Shown here in pieces: positions 31,854 to 42,423 of a stretch of 64,000 nt of DNA. The DNA is from Leishmania donovani (Eukaryota > Euglenozoa > Kinetoplastea > Trypanosomatida > Trypanosomatidae): NCBI RefSeq assembly GCF_000227135.1, contig NC_018262.1, positions 1,635,278 to 1,699,277 on the forward strand. Reading direction: 5' to 3'. The translations under genes were made by a program, and so were the position numbers. The first letter of the stretch is position 1. Every line of letters begins with the position of its first letter. The notes below the pieces were generated by a model, which made no database searches, was not told the origin of the DNA, and saw only the letters and a program-made list of their open reading frames with translations.

Positions 31854-33794
31854 ATGAATCGACACAACAAGTTCTACGCTGAGGTGGCTGGCGAGTTGGA
31901 GGGGGACGACTACTACGGTGACGACGACGACTACAACTATGATGAAGAGTACGAGGAGGAGGGGGAGTACGAAGAGGCAGCGTACGAGGCCACAGCGAGT
32001 GCGGCGCCGCCTGAACCGGCGCACATGTCCGAAAGCACCGCTCAGGCCACTGCGTCCGCCGCTCCGGCCGTGCGCGTTAACCCGTACACAACGATATCGC
32101 CGCAGGTGGACGATGACTACGAGCTGCTCGACATGCTGTTGCCGCAGCTGCACGCCTTGTGGAAAGCAAGTGCACCGACGATGCTGCCGCTCTCGGAGGG
32201 CGAGGCGGTCACGGCACTTCGGGCAAGCGACTACGACGTCGAGCCCGCCTTCCTGCAACTCAAAGAAAAGCGAGACGAGGAGCGCTCCAAGCGCGGCGGC
32301 GGCGTCCTGAAGGTCACCGCAGCTGCTGGACCCGCGAACCGGGCATCCACTTTTCCAGCTGTCAAGTCACCCGAACCGGGCGGCGAGGAGGCGAGCGATA
32401 ACGAGGGCAACTCTGCATCGCCGAGCGCGAGTTCTGGCCGCACCACGACCACCTTGAGGGGCTCGAAGGGCACATCGCAGCGACGCACGAAGCAGATGCT
32501 AGAGATGGAACCGGACAAGGAGAAGCCGGACTGCACGTTTGTGATTGCCGGCCACGTCGATGCCGGAAAGAGCACCACGCTGGGCCACCTCCTCCTGCTC
32601 TTGGGCCGCGTTAGCATCCAGGATGTCGAGAGAAACGAAAAAGCAGACCGCACGCACCGCAAGGACTCCTTCAAGTACGCCTGGCTGCTGGACCAGTGTG
32701 AGGAGGAGCGGCGCCGTGGCGTCACCATCGACTCCGGCTCTTTCTGCTTCGAAACGGAGCACCGTCGCGTGCACATCCTCGATGCCCCAGGGCACAAGGA
32801 CTTTGTGCTCAGCATGATCAGCAGTGCCACCCAGGCCGATGCTGCCTTGCTCGTCGTGACGGCGGCCACCTCCGAGTTCGAGACGGGGCTGCACCACGGT
32901 ACCAAGTCTCATCTTCTGGTCTTGAAAACGCTCGGCGTCGGGTCCATTGTCGTCGCCGTCAACAAGATGGACGCCGTCGCCTATTCACAGGAGCGCTACG
33001 ACTACGTGGTGCGGGAGCTGCAGCTCCTGCTCAAGCAGACCCGCATCCCGGAGGAAGCCATCATCGGCTTTTGCCCCATTAGTGGCATGGCAGGCGTCAA
33101 CATCACTCAGCGGGGCGCGAAGGAGACGCCTTGGTACCACGATCTCAGCTTGATCGAGATGATTGACAAGTGTCCGTTGGAGAGTCGCCTGCTGAACAGA
33201 CCGCTGCGCCTGAGTCTGCAAGACGTGCAGGGCACCACCCTCTACGCCAAGGTCGAGAGCGGAAGGCTCTTCACAGGGGACACGGTTCATTTCGTGCCGA
33301 GCGAGGTGCGGGTCGCTGTCAAGTCGATTCAGAAGCCCACTGTGGCTGGCCCTGTTCTCGTCGCCTTTGCTGGCGAGATGGTAGAGATCAGCACGAACTC
33401 GTCCGTGACAGGACTGTACCCGGGCTGTGTGGGCTGCGAGCCGAATTTGTTAATCCACAGTTCCACCGACTTTGAGGCGCATATCCAGACCTTTCGCACC
33501 CTCACCAAGTCCATCCTGCCAGGGGCGAGCTTCACCATCATTGTGCACGCCCTGACGGTGCGGGTGCATGTTGTCGCACTCATATCTAAGATGGACGGCA
33601 AAACAGGAAACTGGTCGAAGGGGATGGTGAAGTGTGTGCCGCCGGCCGCACAGGCGATGATGCTCTTCCGTGCTGAGTCGCCTGTCGCCCTCGAACCGGC
33701 GACGGAGTGCCGCGCGCTGGGGCGGTTTGTCCTTCAGCAGGATGGCGAAACGGTTGCTGGCGGCCTGGTCACACGCGTCGTGGACAAGCCGTGA
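31854..33794 (+). CDS. HBS1: HBS1-like translational GTPase (ribosome rescue)
   Basis: A 646-residue eRF3/HBS1-type GTPase. The N-terminus is acidic and Tyr-rich (DDYYGDDDDYNYDEE), followed by a small helical HBS1 N-domain-like segment (~residues 85-145, LLDMLLPQLHALW) and a Ser-rich linker. The GTPase domain carries G1 GHVDAGKS at 233-240, the switch I region with RGVTIDSG, G3 DAPGHKD at 310-316 and G4 NKMD at 370-373. Domains II and III of the EF-Tu type complete the protein. HBS1 pairs with Dom34/Pelota to split stalled ribosomes in no-go and non-stop decay. It is assigned to HBS1 over eRF3 by the N-terminal domain and by the diverged C-terminal core. The ATG at 31854 lies just after the likely acceptor. 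Confidence 0.9.
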   Translation: MNRHNKFYAEVAGELEGDDYYGDDDDYNYDEEYEEEGEYEEAAYEATASAAPPEPAHMSESTAQATASAAPAVRVNPYTTISPQVDDDYELLDMLLPQLHALWKASAPTMLPLSEGEAVTALRASDYDVEPAFLQLKEKRDEERSKRGGGVLKVTAAAGPANRASTFPAVKSPEPGGEEASDNEGNSASPSASSGRTTTTLRGSKGTSQRRTKQMLEMEPDKEKPDCTFVIAGHVDAGKSTTLGHLLLLLGRVSIQDVERNEKADRTHRKDSFKYAWLLDQCEEERRRGVTIDSGSFCFETEHRRVHILDAPGHKDFVLSMISSATQADAALLVVTAATSEFETGLHHGTKSHLLVLKTLGVGSIVVAVNKMDAVAYSQERYDYVVRELQLLLKQTRIPEEAIIGFCPISGMAGVNITQRGAKETPWYHDLSLIEMIDKCPLESRLLNRPLRLSLQDVQGTTLYAKVESGRLFTGDTVHFVPSEVRVAVKSIQKPTVAGPVLVAFAGEMVEISTNSSVTGLYPGCVGCEPNLLIHSSTDFEAHIQTFRTLTKSILPGASFTIIVHALTVRVHVVALISKMDGKTGNWSKGMVKCVPPAAQAMMLFRAESPVALEPATECRALGRFVLQQDGETVAGGLVTRVVDKP

Positions 33795-33795
33795 G

Positions 33796-33799
33796 ACAC

Positions 33800-33834
<35 letters not shown>
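33796..33834. repeat. (CA)n microsatellite at the HBS1 stop codon
   Basis: About 39 bp of ACAC repeat with one G interruption (33804), starting immediately after the TGA at 33792-33794. Confidence 0.95.
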
Positions 33835-33835
<1 letters not shown>

Positions 33836-35221
33836 CGACAGAGAAAACATAGGCGACAGCGCGAAGCGCGCGACTAGGTGCCATAACGCAGCTCCTCTTT
33901 CCTTGGCCTTGCACTGTCTCTCCGCCCAACTTTCGCCGTCTCAGCTTGCGGCCTGGGTGCGATCTCCTTTCTTCCTCCGCGCGAGGACGCCATTGCCGTC
34001 GTTTCGTGGCGGCTTGAGTGGCGTTGTTCATCATCGTTGGCCTTCGTGTGGGCCCATGCATAATCGTTGGAGGTGTATGGCGCCAAGCCTTGCGCTTGCA
34101 GCGGACTTCATGCGCGGCTTCGTTTTCCACTGTTTCTCAGCGACTGCATGAACGTCCCCCTTCCCCTCTTACGGTTACGCGCTTGTTCGCTAGCACACAA
34201 ACGGATGCCCAGAGGGGTGCGAGAAGGACGTGGAGGCGGTAAAGAGGTTGCTCTTGCGGGGAGGGGAGTTGCGAGAGGGAAAGGGATGAGCGGACACGCG
34301 CCCAGCTGCCTCCGTCTCTCTTTTGCCAGCGGCAGTGCCCCAACTCGCTTATCGAATCACACAAGCGCACGCACAAGGAAATGGAGCCTAACTGGTTGCG
34401 AAACGAAAGCAGCGGAACCGCAAAAAAAAAAAAACAAAGAAAGGGGCAAAAACCCACAACTACCGGGGCATGGGCGACTGTCTTGCTGGATTCCCTAAAA
34501 TAGCGGTACTGCGCCTCACTGGGGGGAGGGTTCGTTGTCGGCGTCGCCTTGTAGTCCCCCTCCCCCTCACACCGTCTGGCCCATCGCCCACTCTACTGAG
34601 AAGCTGACAGCGCGAGGTGGAGCCCACGTGCACACCTGGGCTGAGGTGTCTGGCTGTTTTGCGCACGCACTCCTCAGCGTTTCAAGCTGCATCCTTCCCT
34701 CTTTGTTGTCCTACCCGTTCTCCGATGCTGTCATTCTCCGTTTTGTTTCCCATGAATCTCTGCTTGGTGAATGTGATATCCGCCCTACGTACGACTCGGT
34801 GATTGCAGCATCCGTGTTTTGTGTATTCGCTTGTGTGTGCAGCGCGGAACAGGGCTGACGATTTTGTTCCTCACGAGTCCGTCGCCCTCCCTCTCCCTGT
34901 CGCGCTCTTTGTGAAATCTGAGGAGAGCGAGATCAACTCAGAGACACATCAGGCACGATCGTCTTTACACGCACGCGCACACGCACGAAGGCTGCTGTTG
35001 TGCACACTGTTGTAGTGATTCTTGCCAACACAGAGCATATACACACGTAGACGTGCAAAAGGGGTATTAATGTAAGCAAACAAAAAGAAGTGAAGGTCAA
35101 TCACACCGAGGCGTCGTTGTTTTTTCTTCGCTAGAATCTGCGCGCTTTTCCACAGTCGCGCATGATTCTGTGCGCTGCCGCGAGCGCGATTCCGACCTTT
35201 ACCCTCGTTTCTTTCCGTCGA

Positions 35222-35257
35222 TCTTCTCTTTCTCTCTTTCTCTCTTTCTCTCTTTAG
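35222..35257 (+). promoter_or_regulatory. Strong spliced-leader acceptor for the DUF2009 gene
   Basis: A 34-base uninterrupted pyrimidine tract made of tandem TCTCTCTT-like units ends in TTTAG (AG at 35256-35257). No ATG occurs in any frame between it and 35570, giving a leader of ~312 bases. Confidence 0.65.
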
Positions 35258-35569
35258 TGCCCCTTTCCGCCTGGGGTGGCGCTTTTCTTCGTGCCGCTTG
35301 GCCGTCTCGCTCTCCCTGTCTCGCCATCAGCCTTTGTCCGAGCCGTCCGCGTGTGTGGAGGCGTGCTGCAAAGAATTGATACTCCTGCCGACAGCGTATT
35401 TGCTCGGTTGGTGTTTGTTGCGGAGCTGCGGTGTGGGTTTCAGGTGCGATTTTTTCTTCATCTCTGTGTGACCCCTGCTCTTGATCCTCCTGTTATCCCT
35501 CCTCCTTTGGTCAACCCTCCCTTTCTTGCTGGCACAACGTCGTGGTTTGGTGAGCTGTTCCAGGGCTGG

Positions 35570-37048
35570 ATGGGTTCGCTCGTCATGGGGCGCTGCAGGC
35601 GTGGTGCAGAGGAGACGTTCGAGTTCCGGGAGGAGTACGCCCTACTTGACGCCCCCATTGCCAATGCCGAACACATCCCTCTGCGCTTGAGCCCTCAGGA
35701 ACGCAAGATACAACGCCTCATGCGGGGCGTCATTCTTGCCTCCTCCTACACCGACAAGGTCGACTCCGCATCTGCCTTGAAGCTCAAGAATCGCGAGCTG
35801 CTCATCGTGAAGGAGCTCACGAACGCACTGACGGGACTCATCGTAGGTCTCGACATGCGCAAAGCCGCATCCTTCATGCGCGACCACGAGTTCACGCCGT
35901 ACCAGCACGAGATCCGTGCTGCGATTGAGATGTGCCGGCGCTACAAGATGATGAACCCCGATCTACTACGCACCGACTACGTCAAGTTCCTTTACATGAT
36001 TCAAGATGCGGTGCAGAGCGACATGGCACGCGAGGCACTCGGCTTCAATGTCGTGAAGGAGTTGGTGACGGTGGGCCGGTACTGCGAGACGCACAACATG
36101 CAGGACATCTTGCAGGACACACGGCTGCCTCACTGCATCACGCCGGTTCCCGTCATGAAGGACCGCAACATGCTGAACCGGTGCCTGCGTGGCAAGGACG
36201 TGGTTGTGGGGAAGCTCGTGAAGCAGTACGCCAGCGAGCACCGCATGCATGAGGACAATGTGGAAGTAGTGGTCCGAAGCCTCAACGATGCCAACTGCTT
36301 TTCAAATGACAATGTTGAGACATCCGAGCGACTGCTGGAATTATTGAAGCAGTACTTCACGCCGATCTCGTGTACTGAGCTGACGAGCTTGGCGATCGAC
36401 GAGGGCGCCGACGGCAGCCGCCTGACACACAATCACAAGATGCAGTACATCTTTGTTCTGCAGAGTCTCTCGCTGTGGAAGAACATGTGCCGAAAGATGT
36501 ACTTGCTGTGGTCTCTCGCCGAGGAGGATATGCTGAATCCGAACGAGAAGTACGAGCTGCGCATGACGGGGCAGGGGCTGCAGCGGGTGCAAAAGGCGCC
36601 ACAGCTTTTCAAGGCGATTCAGCAGGTGCTGCAGGAGACGAAGGAGGAGCTGGGTGAGTGGGTCGGGTCGGAGCGGATTCACCTCGGTGACGATCAGGTG
36701 CCAAACGCGTTCCACTTCATCGACAAGTATGGCCAAGTGTCCCGCATCATAATCCCAATTCTCCGCACCTTAGGCCATATCGACCACCTGGAGCGACACG
36801 CCGAACACGCGGCCTACCTGCGCGAGGTCTGGGGTGGTGGTGAGCAGGCCAAGCGTGCCATTTTGCGCGACTTCTTCCGGCACGGCTTCGACGGCAGCGG
36901 CGGGGACAACATGGACGACGCGGGCAGCTGCATTGATGGCCGGCTCACCAGTGCGTGGAACTGGTGCAACAACATCCGCTTCAAGGAGTTTTACCCACTC
37001 TTCCTCTTCTCCGGCTTTAGCTCCTTTGACGGGGATATGAGCTTGTAG
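35570..37048 (+). CDS. DUF2009 / UPF0652 family protein
   Basis: A 492-residue protein, about the family's usual length. The C-terminus contains the signature RHGFDGSGGDN...AGSCIDGRLTSAWNW, ending in a G-F-x-x-F-D-G turn, which I recognise from the conserved eukaryotic UPF0652 (DUF2009) family. The upstream core is helical (RKIQRLMRGVILASSYTDKV, residues ~45-65). The molecular function is unknown to me. The ATG at 35570 is the first after a strong splice acceptor; a second ATG at 35585 is possible. The open frame continues upstream to 35276 but only from a GTG and without family similarity. Confidence 0.9.
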   Translation: MGSLVMGRCRRGAEETFEFREEYALLDAPIANAEHIPLRLSPQERKIQRLMRGVILASSYTDKVDSASALKLKNRELLIVKELTNALTGLIVGLDMRKAASFMRDHEFTPYQHEIRAAIEMCRRYKMMNPDLLRTDYVKFLYMIQDAVQSDMAREALGFNVVKELVTVGRYCETHNMQDILQDTRLPHCITPVPVMKDRNMLNRCLRGKDVVVGKLVKQYASEHRMHEDNVEVVVRSLNDANCFSNDNVETSERLLELLKQYFTPISCTELTSLAIDEGADGSRLTHNHKMQYIFVLQSLSLWKNMCRKMYLLWSLAEEDMLNPNEKYELRMTGQGLQRVQKAPQLFKAIQQVLQETKEELGEWVGSERIHLGDDQVPNAFHFIDKYGQVSRIIIPILRTLGHIDHLERHAEHAAYLREVWGGGEQAKRAILRDFFRHGFDGSGGDNMDDAGSCIDGRLTSAWNWCNNIRFKEFYPLFLFSGFSSFDGDMSL

Positions 37049-37872
37049 TGTGCGGCGGGGCTCATTAGTGGTGCTAACGGTGTATTCAGATGCAGGTGCT
37101 GGGCTTGTCTCGAGTTCGTCAAATGCCGCACCAAAGGTTCGGCACGCCGCCGAGGAGCCGCTAACTTTGCGCTCCGTCTGTCTCTCCAGTGGTGCTGCGT
37201 TTCGTACTCTGTACGTGACTCCTTCTGTTCCTTGTTTTGCTTTTTTTTGCTGACAGACTCCAGGCTACCGCATGCCCTTCTCGACTTGGAGTGAAGTGTA
37301 CCAGCGAAAAGAAAAAGAGCAATGGCAGCGTGTGGTCGCGGCACACGCACGCATGTCCAGACACGCGCGCTTGGCGACATCGCCGATTCCATGACGCGGT
37401 GAGAGAGAGGACGCGGCGTGAGAAAGCACGAGTGATCCGATGACCTTTTCATGTTCGTCGTTGCACGCGTACAGGTGCCGTAAAAGTGTGTACGCGCCCT
37501 CGTGAGAAAGGCGTTTTGCATCTCGCTCATAGCATCGCGGTTGATCACCCTCTAGCGTGTCGCTCTGCTTGACTTTCATCCTTTTTGTGATTCTTTGTTT
37601 TTTTTTTCTCCTCTTCTCCCTCTCCGTGCTGTGGTGCTTGGCGCTTTCGATAATGTGCGCCCATGGATTACCCTCGCAGTCGCCTCTCGGTGCACCGCTT
37701 CCACCGCACCCCATCCACACCGACGTCCCCAAACACGCGCACGCTGTGGAGAGTTGCCGGCTGCCGTCGGCACACCAGTGCGCCCGCTAGAGAACAGGCG
37801 CGAGCTGCAGCCTAGCTGAAGCTGACTTTTTTCTTTTATGGCACGTGTGGGCCCGTTCGCGGACACTCGCAC
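37049..37872. other. Intergenic/UTR DNA
   Basis: About 0.8 kb, no gene seen. The pyrimidine tract at 37565-37625, with later AGs, probably serves the RPC4 gene. Confidence 0.6.
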
Positions 37873-38967
37873 ATGCCGCCCAAAGCACCCAACCTCAAGT
37901 TTAAGCCGAAGCTTGTGCTTCGTGAGGATGACACGGCCGCGCGTCCTCCTGCTACACAGGCCACCGGAGATCTAAGCCTCTTGCAGCTGGCTCGCCTGCA
38001 AGGTCTCTACATCGAGGAGCAGGCGCCATCCTCGTCGGAAGCCGTCGCCGGCCTAGGAGACCGACTGGCGCCGGCCTCGTCTTCCCCTGCGCACGGTGGG
38101 GGTGATGGCGAGGGACGTGGCCCCGCTGAATCGTCATCCGACCCACGCGGGGGACATCCACAGCAACGCTGCACAAATCTGTCGAGCAACGGGGATGGTG
38201 CGCGGGGAATCGCAGCGTCCTCACTCTTGCGCCCCAGGGGCCGCAGCCACAATCTGAGTGCCCACGCTGCCCTCGAGGAGGCTTCACGCAGGCACGTCGA
38301 CATCTCCCAATACCCTGAGGTGGCACCGCCGCTTCCACACAACTCGATGAACACGATCGTAGCGCCGAGTGCATTACGCAACGATGACCCCATGCACTCA
38401 GGGCTGTACGCCCCACTTCCGCTCGACGCTTCTTTGCCGTCGCGACTCGCAGCAGAAGAATGCGTTGCTTTCTCTGCGGCTCAAGGCGTGGTAAGCGGCA
38501 CGCCGCAGTCGTCGGCTGCGACACCGATGGATGTTGACGGCACTGCCTTCTTGCGCGAGGCGGAGTTGGAGCAGCAGCGCGCCTACGCAGCGAACATGCG
38601 CTTTTACGAGGACAGCCTGCGCCCCATGCAAGCCAGTGTGCCGTCTGCAACTGCAGCACCTGGGGGGCTGGTGTGGATGCAGCTTCCCCGCTTTCACGAA
38701 AATGCGCCCTTCTCATTCTTCGATCTTCCACCTGGCAAGGTAGGTGTGCTGAAGGTGCTGCGTAGCGGCCGTATGGTGCTGGAGGTTGCGGGCGTGCACT
38801 ACGACGTCGCGGTGGAGGGGTACGAGGACGCCGGCAACGACGGCGCCTGTGCGATGGCGGTGGCGACCCAGCCGAGCGCGTACCCGTCCAATCCGTCCTC
38901 GAAGGCCAGCTGCTACGAGCTCGGCCTGCTGCAGAGGAAGCTGATCTGCACCCCCACTCTTCCGTGA
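37873..38967 (+). CDS. RPC4: RNA polymerase III subunit RPC4 (RPC53-like)
   Basis: A 364-residue protein. The N-terminus has a short basic motif (LKFKPKLVLRED) like the KFKPK box of RPC4. The middle ~230 residues are disordered. The last ~100 residues follow the RPC4 C-terminal fold: WMQLPRF (residue ~267), FFDLPPGKVGVLKVLRSGRMVLEV with the Gly-x-x-x-x-x-Arg/Lys-Ser-Gly-Arg pattern, and the closing GLLQRKLICTPTL strand. RPC4 pairs with RPC5 in a TFIIF-like dimer on Pol III and takes part in initiation and termination at tRNA and 5S genes. The protein is diverged, so annotation by simple similarity may miss it. The ATG at 37873 is the first in frame. Confidence 0.78.
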   Translation: MPPKAPNLKFKPKLVLREDDTAARPPATQATGDLSLLQLARLQGLYIEEQAPSSSEAVAGLGDRLAPASSSPAHGGGDGEGRGPAESSSDPRGGHPQQRCTNLSSNGDGARGIAASSLLRPRGRSHNLSAHAALEEASRRHVDISQYPEVAPPLPHNSMNTIVAPSALRNDDPMHSGLYAPLPLDASLPSRLAAEECVAFSAAQGVVSGTPQSSAATPMDVDGTAFLREAELEQQRAYAANMRFYEDSLRPMQASVPSATAAPGGLVWMQLPRFHENAPFSFFDLPPGKVGVLKVLRSGRMVLEVAGVHYDVAVEGYEDAGNDGACAMAVATQPSAYPSNPSSKASCYELGLLQRKLICTPTLP

Positions 38968-39822
38968 GCGAGGCTTACGGCGCTCGTGCCACACGAGAGC
39001 GAAGTCAGAGCCAGAAGAAACGCGGGAATACTGCGGTTCCACCGCGAAGATAGGCCCTCGCGCTGCTGCTGGCCTGCGTGGCATCACAGCTGTGTATGAG
39101 GGTCCCTGAGTGCTCAGTTTCCGTAAAGCTCGTTTAAGACATCACGTTTGCGCAGCCATTTTTACAAGCATCCATACTATGCCGCAGGGGCAGAAGACAG
39201 CATGATGCGTGGGGCCGCTGCTTGCGGCTTTCTTCTGACGATACCAGACTACACGACGCCTGTCCACGGAAGAGAGACAAGCACATGCATGCGCACATGC
39301 AGATGGCAACGTCACTCACCCTTCTTTTTTTTTTTCACGTGCTCCCTTCGCAGCTCGATCTTTGCCCTGACGGCTTGTGTGCGCACTGTAGGGCGCAGGT
39401 GATGACCCCTTCCGTCGTGGAGCGGTAACCTTGCTCGCCTCCCTTCACCTTCTCTCTTGGCCTCCTCGTCTCGCTTGCTTCCTCACCTGGCCGTGTTTGC
39501 TCATGTCGGTGCGCTGGCGTGCCAATCACTGTCTTGCTCACTATCGTCAGAGTGCCCCCCCCCACCCAGCGCCGCGTTCCCTTTTCGCGTTTTCTCAGCG
39601 GCGCCTCGGTAGAGGAAAGAGTCCGTTGCCCTTCACTCGCCTCCTATCTTTGCTCGCCTCCTGGTCAGGACGAAGCCGCGAGAACCCACGCATCCGGCGG
39701 TGTCTCTGCCCACCTGCCGTGGTGGGCGAGTTGCTTCCTGTCCCGCCTCCCTATCCTTCTCCCTCTCCCTGCTCTGCAACACGAAAGCGCACGGGAGGCG
39801 GCTGATCAGCTGAGCTGCCAGC
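38968..39822. other. Intergenic/UTR DNA
   Basis: About 0.86 kb, no gene seen. It ends in a pyrimidine-rich stretch that carries the BBS1 acceptor. Confidence 0.6.
39731..39787 (+). promoter_or_regulatory. Probable spliced-leader acceptor for BBS1
   Basis: A pyrimidine tract (39731-39775) is followed by the first AG at 39786-39787. The first ATG downstream is 39823. Confidence 0.5.
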
Positions 39823-41604
39823 ATGTCCGCACCCAAGGAGGGAAATCGCGGGGAATCAAAGGAGAAATTCTGGCTCTACGCCTTTCGCGATCACTTGGCA
39901 AACCTGCGGGCCTTTTCGAACTGCATCGAAACCGCCGATGTGAACGGGGTCGGGGACTACCAGCTTCTCGTGGCTGATGGCAGCAAGCGCATCAAGGTGT
40001 ACGCCGGCACATCTCTCCAGCGTGAGCTGCCGCTCTTCGGGGTGCCGTCCGCGATCACGTCTTTTTTCATGGATGACGGCGACGCCTTTAGCAAGCCGGT
40101 CGTCGCGGTCGCCACGGGGCCATACATTTTCATGTACCGCAGCAACAAGCCGCTCTACCGCTTCATGGTGCCACCGGTTCCTCTCGACCCAAAGGAGTCG
40201 GTGATCTGGCAGGACCTTGCCACTGAGGTACTCACCGTTGAGGAGGCAGTGAAGCAGCTAGAGAGCCTGCTAGACTCCGGCGTGCAGACCTCCTCGCGCA
40301 CGCTGGAATTGCTGCTCAAGGAGACGCCGGAGGAGCGCGGTGAGTTTGTCTCTCGCCTGCGCTCAGTTCCGCTCATCCAAATGGACGTTGTCTGCTGCTT
40401 GACATCCATCCCGCTAAACTCGCTGGACGAGGGAGGAAGGAGCGTGCTGGTGATTGGCACCGAGGCGGGTTTCCTCTACGTCCTCAAGCACAACGCGGCC
40501 GAGGTGGCGGTGAAAGTGGTGCTGCCTAGCACGCCTGTGTTTCTCATTGCGGCCGGGTGCTTTGAGGTGAACTATCGAATGGTCGTCGCGGCACGCGACG
40601 GCCGCGTGTACTCGATCAAGCAAGGTAGCCTGCACAACGCTGTGATTCAGCCGGACGCGCAGCCGTGCGCCATTGCGCGGTACAACAACCTCATCGCTGT
40701 GGCCACAACGGCGAACACGCTCTCCTACTACAACCTCAAAGGCAAGAAACAGCAGAGCGTCTTCTTGCCGTGCTCAATCAGTGGCCTCTCCACCATCAAC
40801 GACGCCGTCACTGGCGAGGCACACGGGCTTGTCGTGGCACTCAGCAACGGTGAGATTCGAGTGTACGTCGGCACTCAGCTGCACCACGTCAGCTTGGCTT
40901 ACGGCACCGTGACGGCGATGAAGTTTGGTCGCTACGGCCGCTCAGACGGCGCGCTTGTGCTCGTGCTGCAGAACGGCTCTCTCGTGGTTGAGCTGCTTCA
41001 CCGCGGTGTGAACTTGTCTTCTAGCAAAAAGGTAGAAACTGGCCCACCACCGCAGCAGGACGTCCCCATCCCCATCCCGCACCTCAGCTCCGTATTCGCG
41101 ACGCAGTCATCGCGCGAGCGCAAGCACGGGGTGGAGATGTACCAGCTCTTCCAGTACGACCTGTCGCAGCTGCGGCTCACGACGGCGAAGGCGTACCTCG
41201 AAATGATCGCCAACGGCTCTGTCCCCTCCGAGTTGGGCAACGTGATCCAAGAGAATGAAGGGGTGGCGGAGTCGTCGCTGCGGCTGAACGCCGTCGTTCA
41301 GGGACTTGGGCCGGTGTTCAAGGTGAAGGTGCAGCTGCAGAACGTCGGAGACGCGCCACTGCACGCCGTGCGCGTCGTGTTCTGTCTCTCTGAAGACGAC
41401 GTCTATCGTATGCCGCAGCAGATCTTTTCGATTCCTACGTTGCTACCCTCTGTGCCGCTCTCCTGCGCTGCATTTGTGACAACTTCGGAAGGGGAGGCCA
41501 AGGGCAACGCCATTCTGGTCGTTGCAACCGGTCCAAAGAGCCGTACACCGTTGGCACGCACACTCGTTGATCTGCCGGAGGTGGACGCAATGGCAGAAAT
41601 GTAG
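39823..41604 (+). CDS. BBS1: BBS1, subunit of the BBSome ciliary coat
   Basis: A 593-residue protein, the same length as human BBS1. The N-terminal beta-propeller is recognisable from the opening FSNCIETADVNGVGDYQLLV block, GPYIFMYRSNKPLYRF (human CVYVYKNLRPYFKF), and an insertion of helices (EEAVKQLESLL). Then come VLVIGTEAGFLYVL, LPSTPVFL, the NGEIR-VY strand and AVT-MKFGRYGRSDGALVLVLQNGSLVVELL. A C-terminal beta-sandwich (gamma-adaptin-ear-like, residues ~480-590) follows. The BBSome carries membrane proteins in and out of the flagellum; trypanosomatids keep a conventional set of BBS proteins. No catalytic activity is expected. Confidence 0.95.
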   Translation: MSAPKEGNRGESKEKFWLYAFRDHLANLRAFSNCIETADVNGVGDYQLLVADGSKRIKVYAGTSLQRELPLFGVPSAITSFFMDDGDAFSKPVVAVATGPYIFMYRSNKPLYRFMVPPVPLDPKESVIWQDLATEVLTVEEAVKQLESLLDSGVQTSSRTLELLLKETPEERGEFVSRLRSVPLIQMDVVCCLTSIPLNSLDEGGRSVLVIGTEAGFLYVLKHNAAEVAVKVVLPSTPVFLIAAGCFEVNYRMVVAARDGRVYSIKQGSLHNAVIQPDAQPCAIARYNNLIAVATTANTLSYYNLKGKKQQSVFLPCSISGLSTINDAVTGEAHGLVVALSNGEIRVYVGTQLHHVSLAYGTVTAMKFGRYGRSDGALVLVLQNGSLVVELLHRGVNLSSSKKVETGPPPQQDVPIPIPHLSSVFATQSSRERKHGVEMYQLFQYDLSQLRLTTAKAYLEMIANGSVPSELGNVIQENEGVAESSLRLNAVVQGLGPVFKVKVQLQNVGDAPLHAVRVVFCLSEDDVYRMPQQIFSIPTLLPSVPLSCAAFVTTSEGEAKGNAILVVATGPKSRTPLARTLVDLPEVDAMAEM

Positions 41605-42423
41605 CTCTATCAGGAGGCGGTTAGAGACCACTCATTCGTCTTGTCGAGACCGATTGAGGCTGTCTGTCGGCTATTTCGCCCCTCCCGCCGTCGGTGTCGT
41701 CCCCCCCTCCCCGTATTTGAAAAAGAACAGATACGCTCGCCCTGAGCCCCTTTCGCTGTTTGCTGCAAGGGATAGGATGGGAAGTGGATCGCTGCGTGCG
41801 TTTATGTGTGTGTATGGGGGCGGGCTGGTGGTGATGAGGGATCTATTATTTGTTTCTCGTGAACTCTGCTGCAGGTGGCGTGCGTCTGCACGCGCATCCT
41901 GCCTCTACTTGCACTGAGGATCTGCAGGCTGCACAGCTCGGATGACGGAGGAGGCGGGAGTAAGATGCAGTGAAAGGGAGGGGGCTCCATCTCTTTCTTT
42001 TGTTCTGACGCGGCTGCTTTTTCAGCCTCATGTTCTGTGTGCACTGACCAATGCTGGCTGCAAGTCTCAAAAGAAAACTGGCGAACCTCGTAGAAAAGCG
42101 AGATTATGTGCAAGTATCCTGAACCCCACGTCGTGCGTTCCGTGGTGCAGCGCCGCGCAGATGCCGAGGTCTCGCTGATATAGAATTGGAAAGGCGCAAC
42201 AGCTTCCCGTGTTCCCGTATCTGGTGTTCGATGCGCTTTCGGCTGCGATGCTGCGTTTGCGTTGTCGGGTTACGCAGCACCTGCGCGATAACTCTTCCTT
42301 CCTTTCCCTTTGCCTCCCCCCGACAATCGCACCGCCCCCCCCCCCACACACACACAAACGCGCCTCTATTGTCACGGCACACAGCAGGCCTTCACCGTGC
42401 AGCAAGGCCAAAAAGTGGACGAC
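41605..42423. other. Intergenic/UTR DNA
   Basis: About 0.8 kb, no gene seen. C-run and CA repeat at 42337-42355; AGs at 42383-42387 are likely acceptors for the VMA21-like gene. Confidence 0.55.

Larger units (their letters stand above)
33795..35569. other. Intergenic/UTR DNA
   Basis: About 1.8 kb. A CA repeat begins two bases after the HBS1 stop. An A12-13 run lies at ~34420-34433. The strong pyrimidine tract at 35222-35255 is the acceptor signal of the next gene. No gene is visible. Confidence 0.6.

Noticed and set aside
35276..35569. Upstream extension of the DUF2009 protein
   Set aside because: It would start at GTG and contains no ATG; its product resembles translated leader DNA and matches no family block.
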